Shown one piece after another: positions 18,267 to 26,487 of a DNA stretch of 64,000 bases. Both the position numbers and the translations under genes were made by a program. The notes below the pieces were generated by a model, which was given only the letters and a program-made list of their open reading frames with translations, searched no databases and was not told where the DNA came from. The stretch is from Alcanivorax limicola (lineage in GTDB: Bacteria; Pseudomonadota; Gammaproteobacteria; Pseudomonadales; Alcanivoracaceae), in contig NZ_JAIOUB010000001.1 in NCBI RefSeq assembly GCF_019931215.1, positions 1,305,418 through 1,369,417 on the forward strand, written 5' to 3'. The stretch's first letter is position 1. Each line of letters begins with the position of its first letter.

Positions 18267-20246
18267 ATGAATTTCTTTGCGCAGCAGGCGCGGGCCCGGC
18301 GACGTACCAGCCTGCTGACTGTCTATTTCGTCGCGGCAGTGCTGGCCACAGCCCTGGCAGTGAACCTGGTCCTGTATCTGGGTCTGTTCTGGCTGACTGA
18401 CGGCACCTATCCCCTGGGGGAATGGCTGCTCTCACCCGGCGCCATCTGGGCCGCTCTGCTCACACTCGGCATTATCCTCGGCGGCAGCCTGATCAAATTC
18501 TGGCGTCTGCGCGGCGGCGGCCCGGCGCTGGCTGACATGCTGGGCGCCCGCCGGATTGATCCCGCCAGCAAGGATGTTCACGAGCGGCGGCTGATCAATG
18601 TGGTGGAAGAAATGGCCATCGCGTCAGGCATCCCCGTGCCGCAGCTTTTTGTGCTCGGCGAGGAAACCACCATCAATGCCTTTGCCGCCGGCTTCCGCCC
18701 CACCGAAAGCACCATCATGGTGACCCAGGGGGCGTTGGAACAGCTCAACCGGGACGAGTTGCAAGGCGTCATCGCCCACGAATTCAGCCATATCTTCAAC
18801 GCCGACATGCGCCTCAACCTGCGCCTGATGGCGGTACTGGCGGGTATTCTTGCCGTCGGCAAGGTCGGCGAGCTGATGCTGCGCAGCACCCACCGGCGTG
18901 GCGTGATGGTGCGCACCAACAACAGCCGCAACGCCGCTGGCGGCATTGCCGCCGCCATAGGACTGGGTATGGCACTGGTCGCCATCGGTTACATCGGCCT
19001 GTTTTTCGGGCGGCTGATCAAAGCGGCCATCTCCCGTCAGCGCGAACTGCTGGCGGATGCGTCGTCAGTGCAGTTCACCCGCAACCCGGCAGGTATTGCC
19101 GGTGCGCTGATCAAGATACGCAATGGCCAGGGCTCACTGCTGACCAGCACTCAGGCAGAAGACATGAGCCACATGTGCTTCGCCGACACGGTGTCCTTCA
19201 ATATGCGGCGCTTGCTGGCCACGCACCCGGAGATGGACGAGCGGCTGAGTGCCATCGGCCCGGAGTGGGTGGCGCGGGCACGCAACAGAGCCCGGCAACA
19301 GCTCGCCAGCGACACCGCCGCTGCCACGCAACCCGGCGCTACCGAAGGGCTGGCGGCCGCCAGCGGCGCGGCACTGTTCGGCGGCGCCACAGCGCTCGCC
19401 GGCACTGCGCTGCACGCAGGGCGGGCACCGCAATCACAGCACGGCGCATCACAGCAGGTCGGCACCGTCACCCCCGCCCACATGGGTTACGCCAGCCGTA
19501 TCCTCGAGTCGGTGCCACTGGGGCTGCGAGACCAACTCCATGACAGGCCCGGCGCCGAACAACTGATGTATGCGCTGGCCATCAGCGTCAGCCAGAGCAC
19601 CCCGGAAGACCTGCTGCCCGCGCTGGATCTGACACCGCAAGCGCGCGACGCGGTGGCCGCACTGGTGCCCGTCGTGCAGTCACTGGGCACGCGACTGCGA
19701 TTGCCGTTGATCGATCTGGCCATCCCGACCCTCAAGCAAGGTGATCAGGCGACCCGCGATGCCATGCTGCAGCGGCTGACCACACTGATCCATGCCGACC
19801 GGCGTATGACCCTGTTCGAGTTCGTTCTGCTACACCTGCTGCGCGATCATCTCGGCGCGAAGGCCGGTCGCAACCAGCCCGTTCGCCATCGCAGCTACCG
19901 CGCTGTGGCACCGGCCATGCAGGTACTCTTGTCGATGATGATCTATGTCGGCGGCCAGCGTGGCGAGGCGGCGCAAGCCCTGTTCCGCCGCATTACCGGC
20001 GTGCTGCTGCCGCCAGGCACGCCACTGCTGGCCATTGAGGCTTGCACACTGGACCGACTGACGCCGGCACTGACAGAACTGGCCGGGCTGACGCCCTTGC
20101 TGAAAGCCGGGCTGGTGGATGCCTGCGCAGACGCCGTGCTGGCCGACAACAGGGTCCAGGTCGCTGAAGCAGAACTGCTACGGGCCGTGTGCACCCTTCT
20201 GGATTGCCCGATGCCACCGCTCTTCACCCCGGCACCCGAAGCATAG
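18267..20246 (+). CDS. M48 family membrane metalloprotease with C-terminal extension
   Basis: A 659-residue zinc protease. Two membrane helices (about 16-42 and 58-76) precede the peptidase domain, whose zinc site HEFSH is at 171-175 in the segment VIAHEFSHIFNADMRLN; two further hydrophobic stretches (about 185-205 and 222-248) follow, and RQRELLADASSVQFTRNPAGIAGAL supplies the third zinc ligand (Glu). Unlike HtpX (about 290 residues) it has a roughly 300-residue C-terminal extension, helical and rich in Leu, with a hydrophobic Gly/Ala segment near 360. Paired with lemA (6-nt gap). Confidence 0.9.
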   Translation: MNFFAQQARARRRTSLLTVYFVAAVLATALAVNLVLYLGLFWLTDGTYPLGEWLLSPGAIWAALLTLGIILGGSLIKFWRLRGGGPALADMLGARRIDPASKDVHERRLINVVEEMAIASGIPVPQLFVLGEETTINAFAAGFRPTESTIMVTQGALEQLNRDELQGVIAHEFSHIFNADMRLNLRLMAVLAGILAVGKVGELMLRSTHRRGVMVRTNNSRNAAGGIAAAIGLGMALVAIGYIGLFFGRLIKAAISRQRELLADASSVQFTRNPAGIAGALIKIRNGQGSLLTSTQAEDMSHMCFADTVSFNMRRLLATHPEMDERLSAIGPEWVARARNRARQQLASDTAAATQPGATEGLAAASGAALFGGATALAGTALHAGRAPQSQHGASQQVGTVTPAHMGYASRILESVPLGLRDQLHDRPGAEQLMYALAISVSQSTPEDLLPALDLTPQARDAVAALVPVVQSLGTRLRLPLIDLAIPTLKQGDQATRDAMLQRLTTLIHADRRMTLFEFVLLHLLRDHLGAKAGRNQPVRHRSYRAVAPAMQVLLSMMIYVGGQRGEAAQALFRRITGVLLPPGTPLLAIEACTLDRLTPALTELAGLTPLLKAGLVDACADAVLADNRVQVAEAELLRAVCTLLDCPMPPLFTPAPEA

Positions 20247-20269
20247 AAGAGAACGATCGTTCACCGACA

Positions 20270-20293
20270 TGTAAGCCCAGGCTTACATTTTTT
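20270..20293 (+). terminator. Rho-independent terminator after the M48 gene
   Basis: TGTAAGC-CCAG-GCTTACA (7-bp stem, 20270-20287) followed by TTTTTT (20288-20293), 24 nt after the stop codon. Confidence 0.88.
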
Positions 20294-20365
20294 GTGGCAA
20301 TTGTCTTATTTCGCTTATTGTTGAAGCTGTCAAACTGAGTACGGTCGGAAAAGGGAGCGACACCA

Positions 20366-20737
20366 ATGGAATTTCACAAAGCCAGCGAGCAGAACGCATG
20401 GGATGCGGTAGCCGAGGCCACACACGCAGTACGCCGCAATGAGACAGCACACGCTGACCTGCTGGAGTGGCTGCAAGAACAGGGCGTGGACATCAGTCAG
20501 GCAGTATTCCCGTGTATCGGGTTATTCGACAATGACGTCTTTTCCGGCACACTGGTCTCTCAGAATCGCCGCGTCTACGAGTACTTTGTTGACCTGAGTG
20601 ATCGCGCATCCGGTGATTTCGAAGACGTGACCGATCAGCTCGGCCCCAAAGACCCTGCTCACCCGAACAGCGATGTCCGTGATCTGATTACCATGGCGCT
20701 GGTCTACTTCGACAATCAGCGCGGTCAGGCCGCCTGA
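20366..20737 (+). CDS. Hypothetical protein, acidic
   Basis: A 123-residue acidic cytosolic protein with no recognised family. No signal peptide or membrane segment; the middle reads FDNDVFSGTLVSQNRRVYEYFVDLSDRASGDFEDVTDQ. ATG 20366 has AAGGGAGC 9 nt upstream and the codon use matches its neighbours, so it is very likely real. It is monocistronic, between an upstream terminator and a convergent gene. Confidence 0.75.
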   Translation: MEFHKASEQNAWDAVAEATHAVRRNETAHADLLEWLQEQGVDISQAVFPCIGLFDNDVFSGTLVSQNRRVYEYFVDLSDRASGDFEDVTDQLGPKDPAHPNSDVRDLITMALVYFDNQRGQAA

Positions 20738-20764
20738 GACGGGCGGCTTACCGCCCTGCCCTCA

Positions 20765-21916
20765 TCACCCCGCTTTCTCGCGCTGCATCGCCGGCACCTG
20801 ACGGTGCAGAAACCAGCGCTCCGTCACCACCTTGCGGGTAAACCAGTGGCTACGCATGAGCGGCCCGACCAGCGTGTCCCTGACCCAATCCGGCAAGGGC
20901 ACCGGTGCACGCTTCTCGTCACCGCGTACACCAAAGCGTTTCCGCACCGCCGCTTCATAGCCGTACAGTGTCGTGCCTGGCGACGCCTCCTCCAGCGCAC
21001 TGGCCGCCAGCAGCGCTGACTCCACGGCGGGCCGGATACCCTCGCCACTCTGGGTATAGGCCAGCCCCGCCGCATCACCGATCAGGCAAACGCCCGGCGC
21101 CACCAACGGCCGCCGGGCGTGCCCGTAGAGCAGATAGGCGTGCCCCTTGTAGCGCTCGGGCAAGGATTCAGGAAGACGCCCGGTACGCTGCATCATGGCC
21201 ACGAACTCGCCGAGGTGCTCTGTCAGCCGATGATTGTCCTCCCGGCCCAGCCCGATATTCAGGTAGTCCCCTTTGCGGAACACCCAGGCATAGCCCTTGA
21301 GATCCCGGCAGAACCATAACTCAGGGCAATCTCCCGCCACCGCGCAAGCAGCCACCTGCTCGGGCTGCAGGCGAAACTCCACCTCTTTTGCCGTCACCGC
21401 CAGTTCGTGCTTGCCCGGCCCATCGCCAAGCAGCCGCGCCACCGGACAAAAGTGCCCACCAGCCCCTACCAGCCAGGGCGCCTGATAGCGGCCGTTCACA
21501 CACCACTCGCCGTGCTCGTGTGTCAGATCATTCACGCTCTCGCCGAGCACCTTCTCCACGGAAGCCCGCGCCAGCAGGTAATGATCGAACTCGCACCGGC
21601 GGATACCGTAACTGACCGGTGCGCCGCCATGATCGTTGACGCAGGGCGCCTGCCCCATCAGGCCGATACTGAAGCGGTGGATCGGCTGCAGCACACGACC
21701 GTCACGGGCGTACGCTTCGGATGTAATACCCAGAGTGGTCAGTACTTCCGGGGTAACCCAACCGGCGCAGGTCTTGTCACGGGGAAACGCCGCCTTGTCG
21801 AGAATCAGCACCCGCCAGCCACGCTCCGCCAGCACTGTAGCCAACGTGCTGCCCGCCGGACCGCCCCCTACAATGATCAGGTCATAGTGCACCGGATCCG
21901 TCGTCGCATCAGACAT
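20765..21916 (-). CDS. FAD-dependent oxidoreductase, geranylgeranyl-reductase type
   Basis: A 383-residue flavoprotein with dinucleotide fold VHYDLIIVGGGPAGSTLATVLAERGWRVLILDK (about 9-41), the conserved CAGWVTPEVL and the second FAD motif PLVAPGVCLIGDAAGLAYTQSGEGIRPAVESALLAA (about 285-320). Relatives include geranylgeranyl reductases and other lipid or quinone-modifying flavoenzymes; the substrate is unknown. Cotranscribed with the Cfa-like gene, so a role in modifying unsaturated lipids is plausible. The start is taken as ATG 21916; just upstream lies a run of 11 Gs. An ATG overlapping the cfa stop (21942) would be in frame only with 12 (or 9) Gs. Confidence 0.82.
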   Translation of the reverse strand: MSDATTDPVHYDLIIVGGGPAGSTLATVLAERGWRVLILDKAAFPRDKTCAGWVTPEVLTTLGITSEAYARDGRVLQPIHRFSIGLMGQAPCVNDHGGAPVSYGIRRCEFDHYLLARASVEKVLGESVNDLTHEHGEWCVNGRYQAPWLVGAGGHFCPVARLLGDGPGKHELAVTAKEVEFRLQPEQVAACAVAGDCPELWFCRDLKGYAWVFRKGDYLNIGLGREDNHRLTEHLGEFVAMMQRTGRLPESLPERYKGHAYLLYGHARRPLVAPGVCLIGDAAGLAYTQSGEGIRPAVESALLAASALEEASPGTTLYGYEAAVRKRFGVRGDEKRAPVPLPDWVRDTLVGPLMRSHWFTRKVVTERWFLHRQVPAMQREKAG

Positions 21917-21924
21917 GGACTCTA

Positions 21925-21935
21925 CCCCCCCCCCC
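21925..21935. repeat. Homopolymeric G11 tract (C11 on plus strand)
   Basis: Eleven consecutive Cs on the plus strand, 11 Gs on the coding strand of the cfa-FAD reductase unit. It fills most of the 22-nt gap between the cfa stop and the reductase ATG, ending 8 nt before that ATG, where a Shine-Dalgarno site would be. Tracts of this length commonly slip during replication. Confidence 0.9.
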
Positions 21936-21938
21936 GCA

Positions 21939-23303
21939 TCATGGCTTTGCCTCGACGGCGTTAGCGCCACTGGCGAGCGCACTGTGACGGTACATATGGC
22001 GGCGGTTTTGCGGTATCCGGTTGGATGCCGCCGGGGCAAACACCACCTGGAACAGCTGCATGGTGCCCGTGGTAAAACCGGCCACTGACCCGGCCAGATA
22101 CAGATCCCAGGCGCGCACAAACGTCTCGTCGTACTCGGCGCTCACCTGCTGCCGGTGCGACAGAAAACGCTCTCGCCAGTGACGCAGCGTGCGTGCGTAA
22201 TGCAGGCGCAGGTTCTCCATATCCAGCACCGAAAGATCGCTCTCCTCGAACAATTGCATCAGTTCTACCGGCCCCGGCACATGGCAGCCAGGGAATATGC
22301 GCTTCTCAATCCAGCCGTTGACCGGTGCCGCGCGATTGCGGCCGATGGTATGAATCAGCCCGATGCCTTCCGGCTTGAGCACGCGGTTGATGGCCTGCCC
22401 CAGAGAGGCATAATTGGCTGGCCCCACATGCTCGAGCATGCCCACCGACACGAAGGCATCACAGCGCGTCATGGCGCGAGTGCTCATGCTGGTACTGTGC
22501 CCGATGTTACGGCCGATATTCCGATAGTCGTCCTCGATATACTCCACCCGGTCCGCCAACCCCTCCTCCTGAGCCCGCTCCCGCGCCCAGCGAATCTGTT
22601 CCGGCGAAATATTGAATGCCTTCACTCGCACACCGTAATGGCGCGCCATATAACGGGCCAGCCCGCCCCAACCACAGCCGGCCTCGATCACCGTCTGCCC
22701 CGGCTTGAGACAGAGCTTGCGGCAGACATGCTCCAGTTTGGAAAGCTGTGCCTGCTCCAGGGAGTAATCCGTCTCCTCGTAGTAGGCACAGGTATATTGC
22801 ATGGCGGCGCTGTCCAGCCACAGGCGATAAAAGTCGTTACCGAGATCGTAGTGATGATGAATATTGAGCCGGGCATCCTGCTCACTGGCACCCTGCCGAT
22901 CAGGGTCTCGCCACAATCTGGCGAGCCAGCCAGGTCGTGATGCCGCGCCCTTTGCCAAGGCGGGATACAGCTGTATCAGAAACGCGTCCAGTGCCCCACT
23001 GACCGTAATGCGGCCACTGGCATACAGGTCACCAAAAGCGATATTGGGGCTGCGCAGGAGTTGATACAGCGCACCGCGATCCGCGATGGTCACGGTGTAC
23101 GGCGCCTGGTCGGGCCCGGTAACTGATCCATCCCAGAGTTGCAGCCGTATGGCGGGAGCACCGGCCATGCGGTGCAGCCAGGCGAGCAGGCGCCGTTCAG
23201 GGGGCCAGGCCGGCGTTGATGTCAACGCGGGCGGACGGGACTCCGGGCTTGCAGCTGCCCGGGATTGACGACGGGGCGCTATACTTGCAGTGTCGCGCGG
23301 CAC
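21939..23303 (-). CDS. Cyclopropane-fatty-acyl-phospholipid synthase family methyltransferase
   Basis: SAM-dependent enzyme that adds a methylene (or related group) to double bonds of membrane phospholipid acyl chains. In 454 residues, the N-terminal half (about 45-140) carries the lipid-binding-type domain IAFGDLYASGRITVSGALDAFLIQLYPAL, and the C-terminal half the methyltransferase domain with HHHYDLGNDFYRLWLD, VIEAGCGWGGLARYMA and the RWARERAQEEGL segment. The first 35 residues are basic/proline-rich. GTG 23303 is accepted because GGGAGG precedes it. Whether it makes cyclopropanes or another product (its FAD-reductase partner suggests a reductive step) is open. Confidence 0.87.
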   Translation of the reverse strand: MPRDTASIAPRRQSRAAASPESRPPALTSTPAWPPERRLLAWLHRMAGAPAIRLQLWDGSVTGPDQAPYTVTIADRGALYQLLRSPNIAFGDLYASGRITVSGALDAFLIQLYPALAKGAASRPGWLARLWRDPDRQGASEQDARLNIHHHYDLGNDFYRLWLDSAAMQYTCAYYEETDYSLEQAQLSKLEHVCRKLCLKPGQTVIEAGCGWGGLARYMARHYGVRVKAFNISPEQIRWARERAQEEGLADRVEYIEDDYRNIGRNIGHSTSMSTRAMTRCDAFVSVGMLEHVGPANYASLGQAINRVLKPEGIGLIHTIGRNRAAPVNGWIEKRIFPGCHVPGPVELMQLFEESDLSVLDMENLRLHYARTLRHWRERFLSHRQQVSAEYDETFVRAWDLYLAGSVAGFTTGTMQLFQVVFAPAASNRIPQNRRHMYRHSALASGANAVEAKP

Positions 23304-23521
23304 AGTTCACCTCCCACAATTCCATGTCGAAAGTTTCACCACGCACCACGGCCGTCCGGGACGGCCACTGCCCGGATGCGTCACCCGAGTATAGCGGAAA
23401 CCCGCAACGAGAAAACACCGGCCCTGTTTGGCGCAGGTCGGGCTCTGGAAGGTCTCCTCACGAATTGACGAACCTGAAAACAGGCTGGTTTCCAGCAGGT
23501 GGGTCACCCTCCATCAAGTAC

Positions 23522-23632
23522 GCGTTGAGCCGGGGCACTCCCTTCCGGGACCGCTCAAGCCGTCCCTGGGCGCTCGCGCTTTGGCCATCCATGGCCAAAG
23601 AGGTCCCTTCAGGGAGTGCCCCGGCTCAACGC
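23522..23632. repeat. Palindromic element with 22-bp inverted repeats
   Basis: Perfect 22-nt arms (23522-23543 and 23611-23632; outer end GCGTTGAGCCGGGGCACT) flank an interior with a second paired segment GGGACC/GGTCCC (23547-23552 and 23602-23607) and an inner hairpin CTTTGGCC-ATCCAT-GGCCAAAG (23579-23600). The RNA or single-stranded DNA would fold into one long stem with a central hairpin. Looks like a REP/MITE-class dispersed element. Confidence 0.75.
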
Positions 23633-23726
23633 TGGCAGGAAATTCCGAGCTCGGTGTCTATACCAACTTTCTGGAGGAACAAAACCGCTAGTTGGCTTCC
23701 AGCCAGTTAACCGGGCTGGGCGTGAC

Positions 23727-23943
23727 GGCCCTCGGGGGGCGGGAAAGGTTTTCAGGACTGTTTGAGGCAGGATGCCGAAACCAAGCCCCCAGGGGTGAGA
23801 CAAGCGTGTTGCGACGCATGCGTCGCGCGCAGTCGAACGCACGGCATCTGTGATGGCGGGCCGGACCCGGAGGGGGTCCACGGCGTGTCCTGAAAACCTT
23901 TCCCGCCCCCCGAGGGCCACAACCACCCAACCAACAAAGAATG
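23727..23943. repeat. Inverted-repeat element, intact copy
   Basis: Perfect 32-nt inverted repeats (23727-23758 and 23887-23918; inner end TTTTCAGGAC / GTCCTGAAAA) flank about 128 bp, with a further CAACAAAGAATGGAAA tail. Its right arm is identical to that of the element at 13812-13843. The interior has a GC-rich palindromic patch GCGACGCATGCGTCGC (23810-23825), absent from the other copy. No transposase is visible. Confidence 0.8.
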
Positions 23944-23958
23944 GAAACGCACTGAACG

Positions 23959-25038
23959 TCACAGATGGCCGGCACGGAAGGGCAGCAGGGTCAGGGCTTC
24001 TTCGCGATAGGCGGCGACGGCAGCCGCCTCGCGGTGGCAGAAATCACCGATGGCGTCCTGGAATCGCGGGTCCACCAGATGGTGGAGAGACCAGGTGATG
24101 ACGGGCTCGAAACCGCGCAGCAGCTTGTGCTCGCCCTGGACGCCGGGGTCGAACTCATCTAGACCCTGCTCGATGCTGAATTCGATGCCCTGGTAATAAC
24201 AGAGCTCAAAATGCAGGGCGTCATAGTCCCGCAAAGCGCCCCAGTAACGCCCGTAGAGGCGACGGTCATCGAACAGATAGAGCGCCGCTGCAACGGGGAT
24301 ATCGGTGCCCGCCGTCGCCGGGTCGCGCTCATCAAACGCGACACTCATCATCAACTGCTCGGGCATACGTGCCGCCAGCAGACGAAAAAACTGCTGGCTC
24401 AGATAAGGCGCCTGACCACGCTTGAGGTAGGTACTGGCATAACAGGCGTAGAACGCATCCCACCAGGGCTCCGGAATAGCGCTGCCGCAGGCACGCGCCG
24501 TGCGCAGGTGTTGCTCGCTGATGCGGCGACGCTCGCGGCGCAAGCCCTTTCGTTTGCGTGATACCAGCGCATCAAGAAACGCATCAAAATTCGCATAGTT
24601 GCGATTGAACCAGCGGAAATGACAGGCCTGCCGGGAGATCAGCGGCAACTCACTCAGCGCCTCACGGGCTGCTGTATCGGGAAACAACAGATGCCAACCG
24701 GACGCGCCCGTCTCCTGCAACTGCGCCTGAATCCGCGGCCACAACCAGTCCGCCGGGTCCACGCCAGCCGGCAGGGACCAGCGTGGGCCAGGCACGGGCG
24801 TATAAGGTATGGCGGTAACCAGTTTGGGATAATAGGCGAGCCCGTAACGCTGGTAGGCATGGGCCCATTGGTGGTCAAACACATACTCACCCCAGGGATT
24901 GTCCTTGGCATACAGCGGCATCCAGCCATCTGCGGCATTGCCGGGAGAGAGGTCGTGCCAGCCAGCGGCCCGCCCGGTGGCACCGGTATCCGCCAGAGCG
25001 TCCAGATAGGCAGTGCGTAGAAAGGGGTAAAGGGCCAT
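23959..25038 (-). CDS. COG3146-type GNAT/peptidoglycan-like acyltransferase
   Basis: A 359-residue protein resembling the COG3146 (DUF482/FemAB-like GNAT) family: PFLRTAYLDALADTG near the N-terminus, LVTAIPYTPVPGPRW, FRWFNRNYANFDAFLDALVSRKRKGLRRERR, then DDRRLYGRYWG, FELCYYQGIEFSIEQGLDEFDPGVQGEHKLLRGFEPVITWSLHHL. These are annotated as N-acyltransferases of unknown substrate. The ATG at 25038 is the only start consistent with the frame, and makes the protein start closer to the PFLR motif than in some relatives, so a short N-terminal truncation or alternative start is possible. Divergent from the cold-shock-domain gene. Confidence 0.8.
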   Translation of the reverse strand: MALYPFLRTAYLDALADTGATGRAAGWHDLSPGNAADGWMPLYAKDNPWGEYVFDHQWAHAYQRYGLAYYPKLVTAIPYTPVPGPRWSLPAGVDPADWLWPRIQAQLQETGASGWHLLFPDTAAREALSELPLISRQACHFRWFNRNYANFDAFLDALVSRKRKGLRRERRRISEQHLRTARACGSAIPEPWWDAFYACYASTYLKRGQAPYLSQQFFRLLAARMPEQLMMSVAFDERDPATAGTDIPVAAALYLFDDRRLYGRYWGALRDYDALHFELCYYQGIEFSIEQGLDEFDPGVQGEHKLLRGFEPVITWSLHHLVDPRFQDAIGDFCHREAAAVAAYREEALTLLPFRAGHL

Positions 25039-25141
25039 GAATTCCCATGAATATTGATGCCGGCGTTCAAATCTTGTCCGGCTTGGTTACAATGCGCGAC
25101 TTCGACTATATGTAATCACTAGCAAGGTGACGTCAACTGTT

Positions 25142-25813
25142 ATGCAAGATGTGCGATTTCTGACTCCTTTTTATCTGTTCTTTGCCGTGCTGTTCGGCCT
25201 GTGTGGTCTCGCTCTGGCATTTTTTCCCGGCAGCCTTTTCAGCCTCTGGCACCCGCAGCAAGACAGCAACGCGATGGTCCCGGTTCTGGCGCGCCAGGCG
25301 GGTGCAGGGCTGCTGCTGGCCGCTGCCATTACCGCAGTTTGCCTGCGCGCCAGCCCACTGCGCGCCGTGCTCCACAGCCTGGTGTTGCTGTTCCTGATCG
25401 GCTTCGCTGCCAGCCATGGCGCCACACTGCTGGCCGGCCCGGCGTGCTGGATGCTGCTGCCCGTCGCCGTGTTTGCCCTGCCGCTGCTGATCACCGGCGC
25501 CGGTGCGCTGAAGCGCCAACTGTCTGGCCCCGGCCGCTTGCCTGCGGTCAAGGCGACCCGGCATAGCGATAAAGCGCCGAAGAATAAAGCGCCGAAGGCA
25601 GTCCAGGGCAGCCTGCAGGGTGAAATCAAGTGGTTCAATCCGAACAAGGGCTTCGGCTTTATCCAGAGCGATGACGGCCGCGAGATCTTTGTGCATTTTC
25701 GCGCACTGCAGAACGGCGGCCGCCGCACCCTGCGCCAGGGAGCCCGGGTCAGCTTCGAGGTCCACGATACAGACCGGGGCGAACAGGCCCGGGATGTCTA
25801 CGTCGAAGATTGA
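25142..25813 (+). CDS. Membrane protein with C-terminal cold-shock domain
   Basis: A 223-residue protein with four hydrophobic helices in the N-terminal half (about 11-30, 48-70, 76-96, 101-120), a basic linker (KATRHSDKAPKNKAPK) and a C-terminal cold-shock domain (about 158-222) reading GEIKWFNPNKGFGFIQSDDGREIFVHF, with RNP1 KGFGFI and RNP2 IFVHF intact. The domain binds single-stranded nucleic acid in known CSD proteins, so this may tether RNA or DNA to the inner membrane. The frame extends to a GTG at 25127; ATG 25142 is preferred because AAGGTG precedes it. The family with this order of parts is unusual to me. Confidence 0.75.
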   Translation: MQDVRFLTPFYLFFAVLFGLCGLALAFFPGSLFSLWHPQQDSNAMVPVLARQAGAGLLLAAAITAVCLRASPLRAVLHSLVLLFLIGFAASHGATLLAGPACWMLLPVAVFALPLLITGAGALKRQLSGPGRLPAVKATRHSDKAPKNKAPKAVQGSLQGEIKWFNPNKGFGFIQSDDGREIFVHFRALQNGGRRTLRQGARVSFEVHDTDRGEQARDVYVED

Positions 25814-25824
25814 TGGCGAAGGGC

Positions 25825-26487
25825 TCACGCCCGGGAAGACGGAACAGGCCCGGCAGCCTTGCCCGGCCTGACCAGGGCAACAACCACTGTCAGCATGCCT
25901 CCCAGCCACAACCAGGGATCAATCAGGTAATCCCAGAGATTGCCTGACGGTAACAGCTGCAGGGCGAACGCGCATTGGGCGGCAACAAGCAGCAGGCAAA
26001 GGTGATAGGCGCGCAGCACCCACAGCGCCAGCCCCAGACAAAGCAAGATGGTGGCGAGCCGAAAATCGCCAAAGCCACTGCCCTGGATATCCATCGTCGC
26101 CGTACCCGGCAAGGCCATCCCCAGGGCGGCGGGATACAACACCAGACCCGCCACGATCACACCGAAGATCAGCATGCGCCGCTGCCCGTCAGGCAGCGCC
26201 ATGTGTCGCCAGCCCGGCCGGGACAGGAACAGCGGGTGCAGCAGGTACAACAACGCCAGCAGACCACTGGTCATGCTGAAACGCCCGAATCCTGCCCAGG
26301 CCGCCAGAGCTGCGGTCTGCCCCGGCAAGGCCATCAAGGCCGCCACAACTGCTGCGACAACAGCCACCACCGACCATCGCGAGGCCGGCGTCTGTGCTGG
26401 AAACAGGACAGCGAGCAAGGCGCTCGCCAGTGCCGCATAAACGAGGGTTGCCAGCACCAGGCTGACCCACAGATGCAACGTCATCAT
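25825..26487 (-). CDS. Integral membrane protein, unknown function
   Basis: A 220-residue protein with about six hydrophobic helices (MTLHLWVSLVLATLVYAALASALLAVLF, AVVAAVVAALMALPGQTAALAAW, LLALLYLLHPLFL, RMLIFGVIVAGLVLYPAALGMAL, LATILLCLGLALWVL, and a C-terminal pair). No family is recognised. The start ATG at 26487 overlaps the TGA of the upstream BNR-like gene (ATGA), so the two are coupled and probably work together. Confidence 0.7.
   Translation of the reverse strand: MMTLHLWVSLVLATLVYAALASALLAVLFPAQTPASRWSVVAVVAAVVAALMALPGQTAALAAWAGFGRFSMTSGLLALLYLLHPLFLSRPGWRHMALPDGQRRMLIFGVIVAGLVLYPAALGMALPGTATMDIQGSGFGDFRLATILLCLGLALWVLRAYHLCLLLVAAQCAFALQLLPSGNLWDYLIDPWLWLGGMLTVVVALVRPGKAAGPVPSSRA

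Larger units (their letters stand above)
23304..23958. other. 655-bp non-coding gap filled by two inverted-repeat elements
   Basis: No convincing gene on either strand; the several short open frames are products of GC-rich repeat sequence. It holds the cfa promoter region, a long palindromic element (23522-23632) and the 32-bp inverted-repeat element (23727-23943), which ends just before the stop of the next minus-strand gene. Confidence 0.7.

Noticed and set aside
23216..23710. Several short open frames in the 23.3-23.9 kb gap
   Set aside because: They cross the inverted repeats and resemble the typical nonsense translations of such repeats; no start site evidence.
23522..23943. CRISPR-like array
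   Set aside because: These are inverted, not regularly spaced direct repeats, and no cas genes are near.
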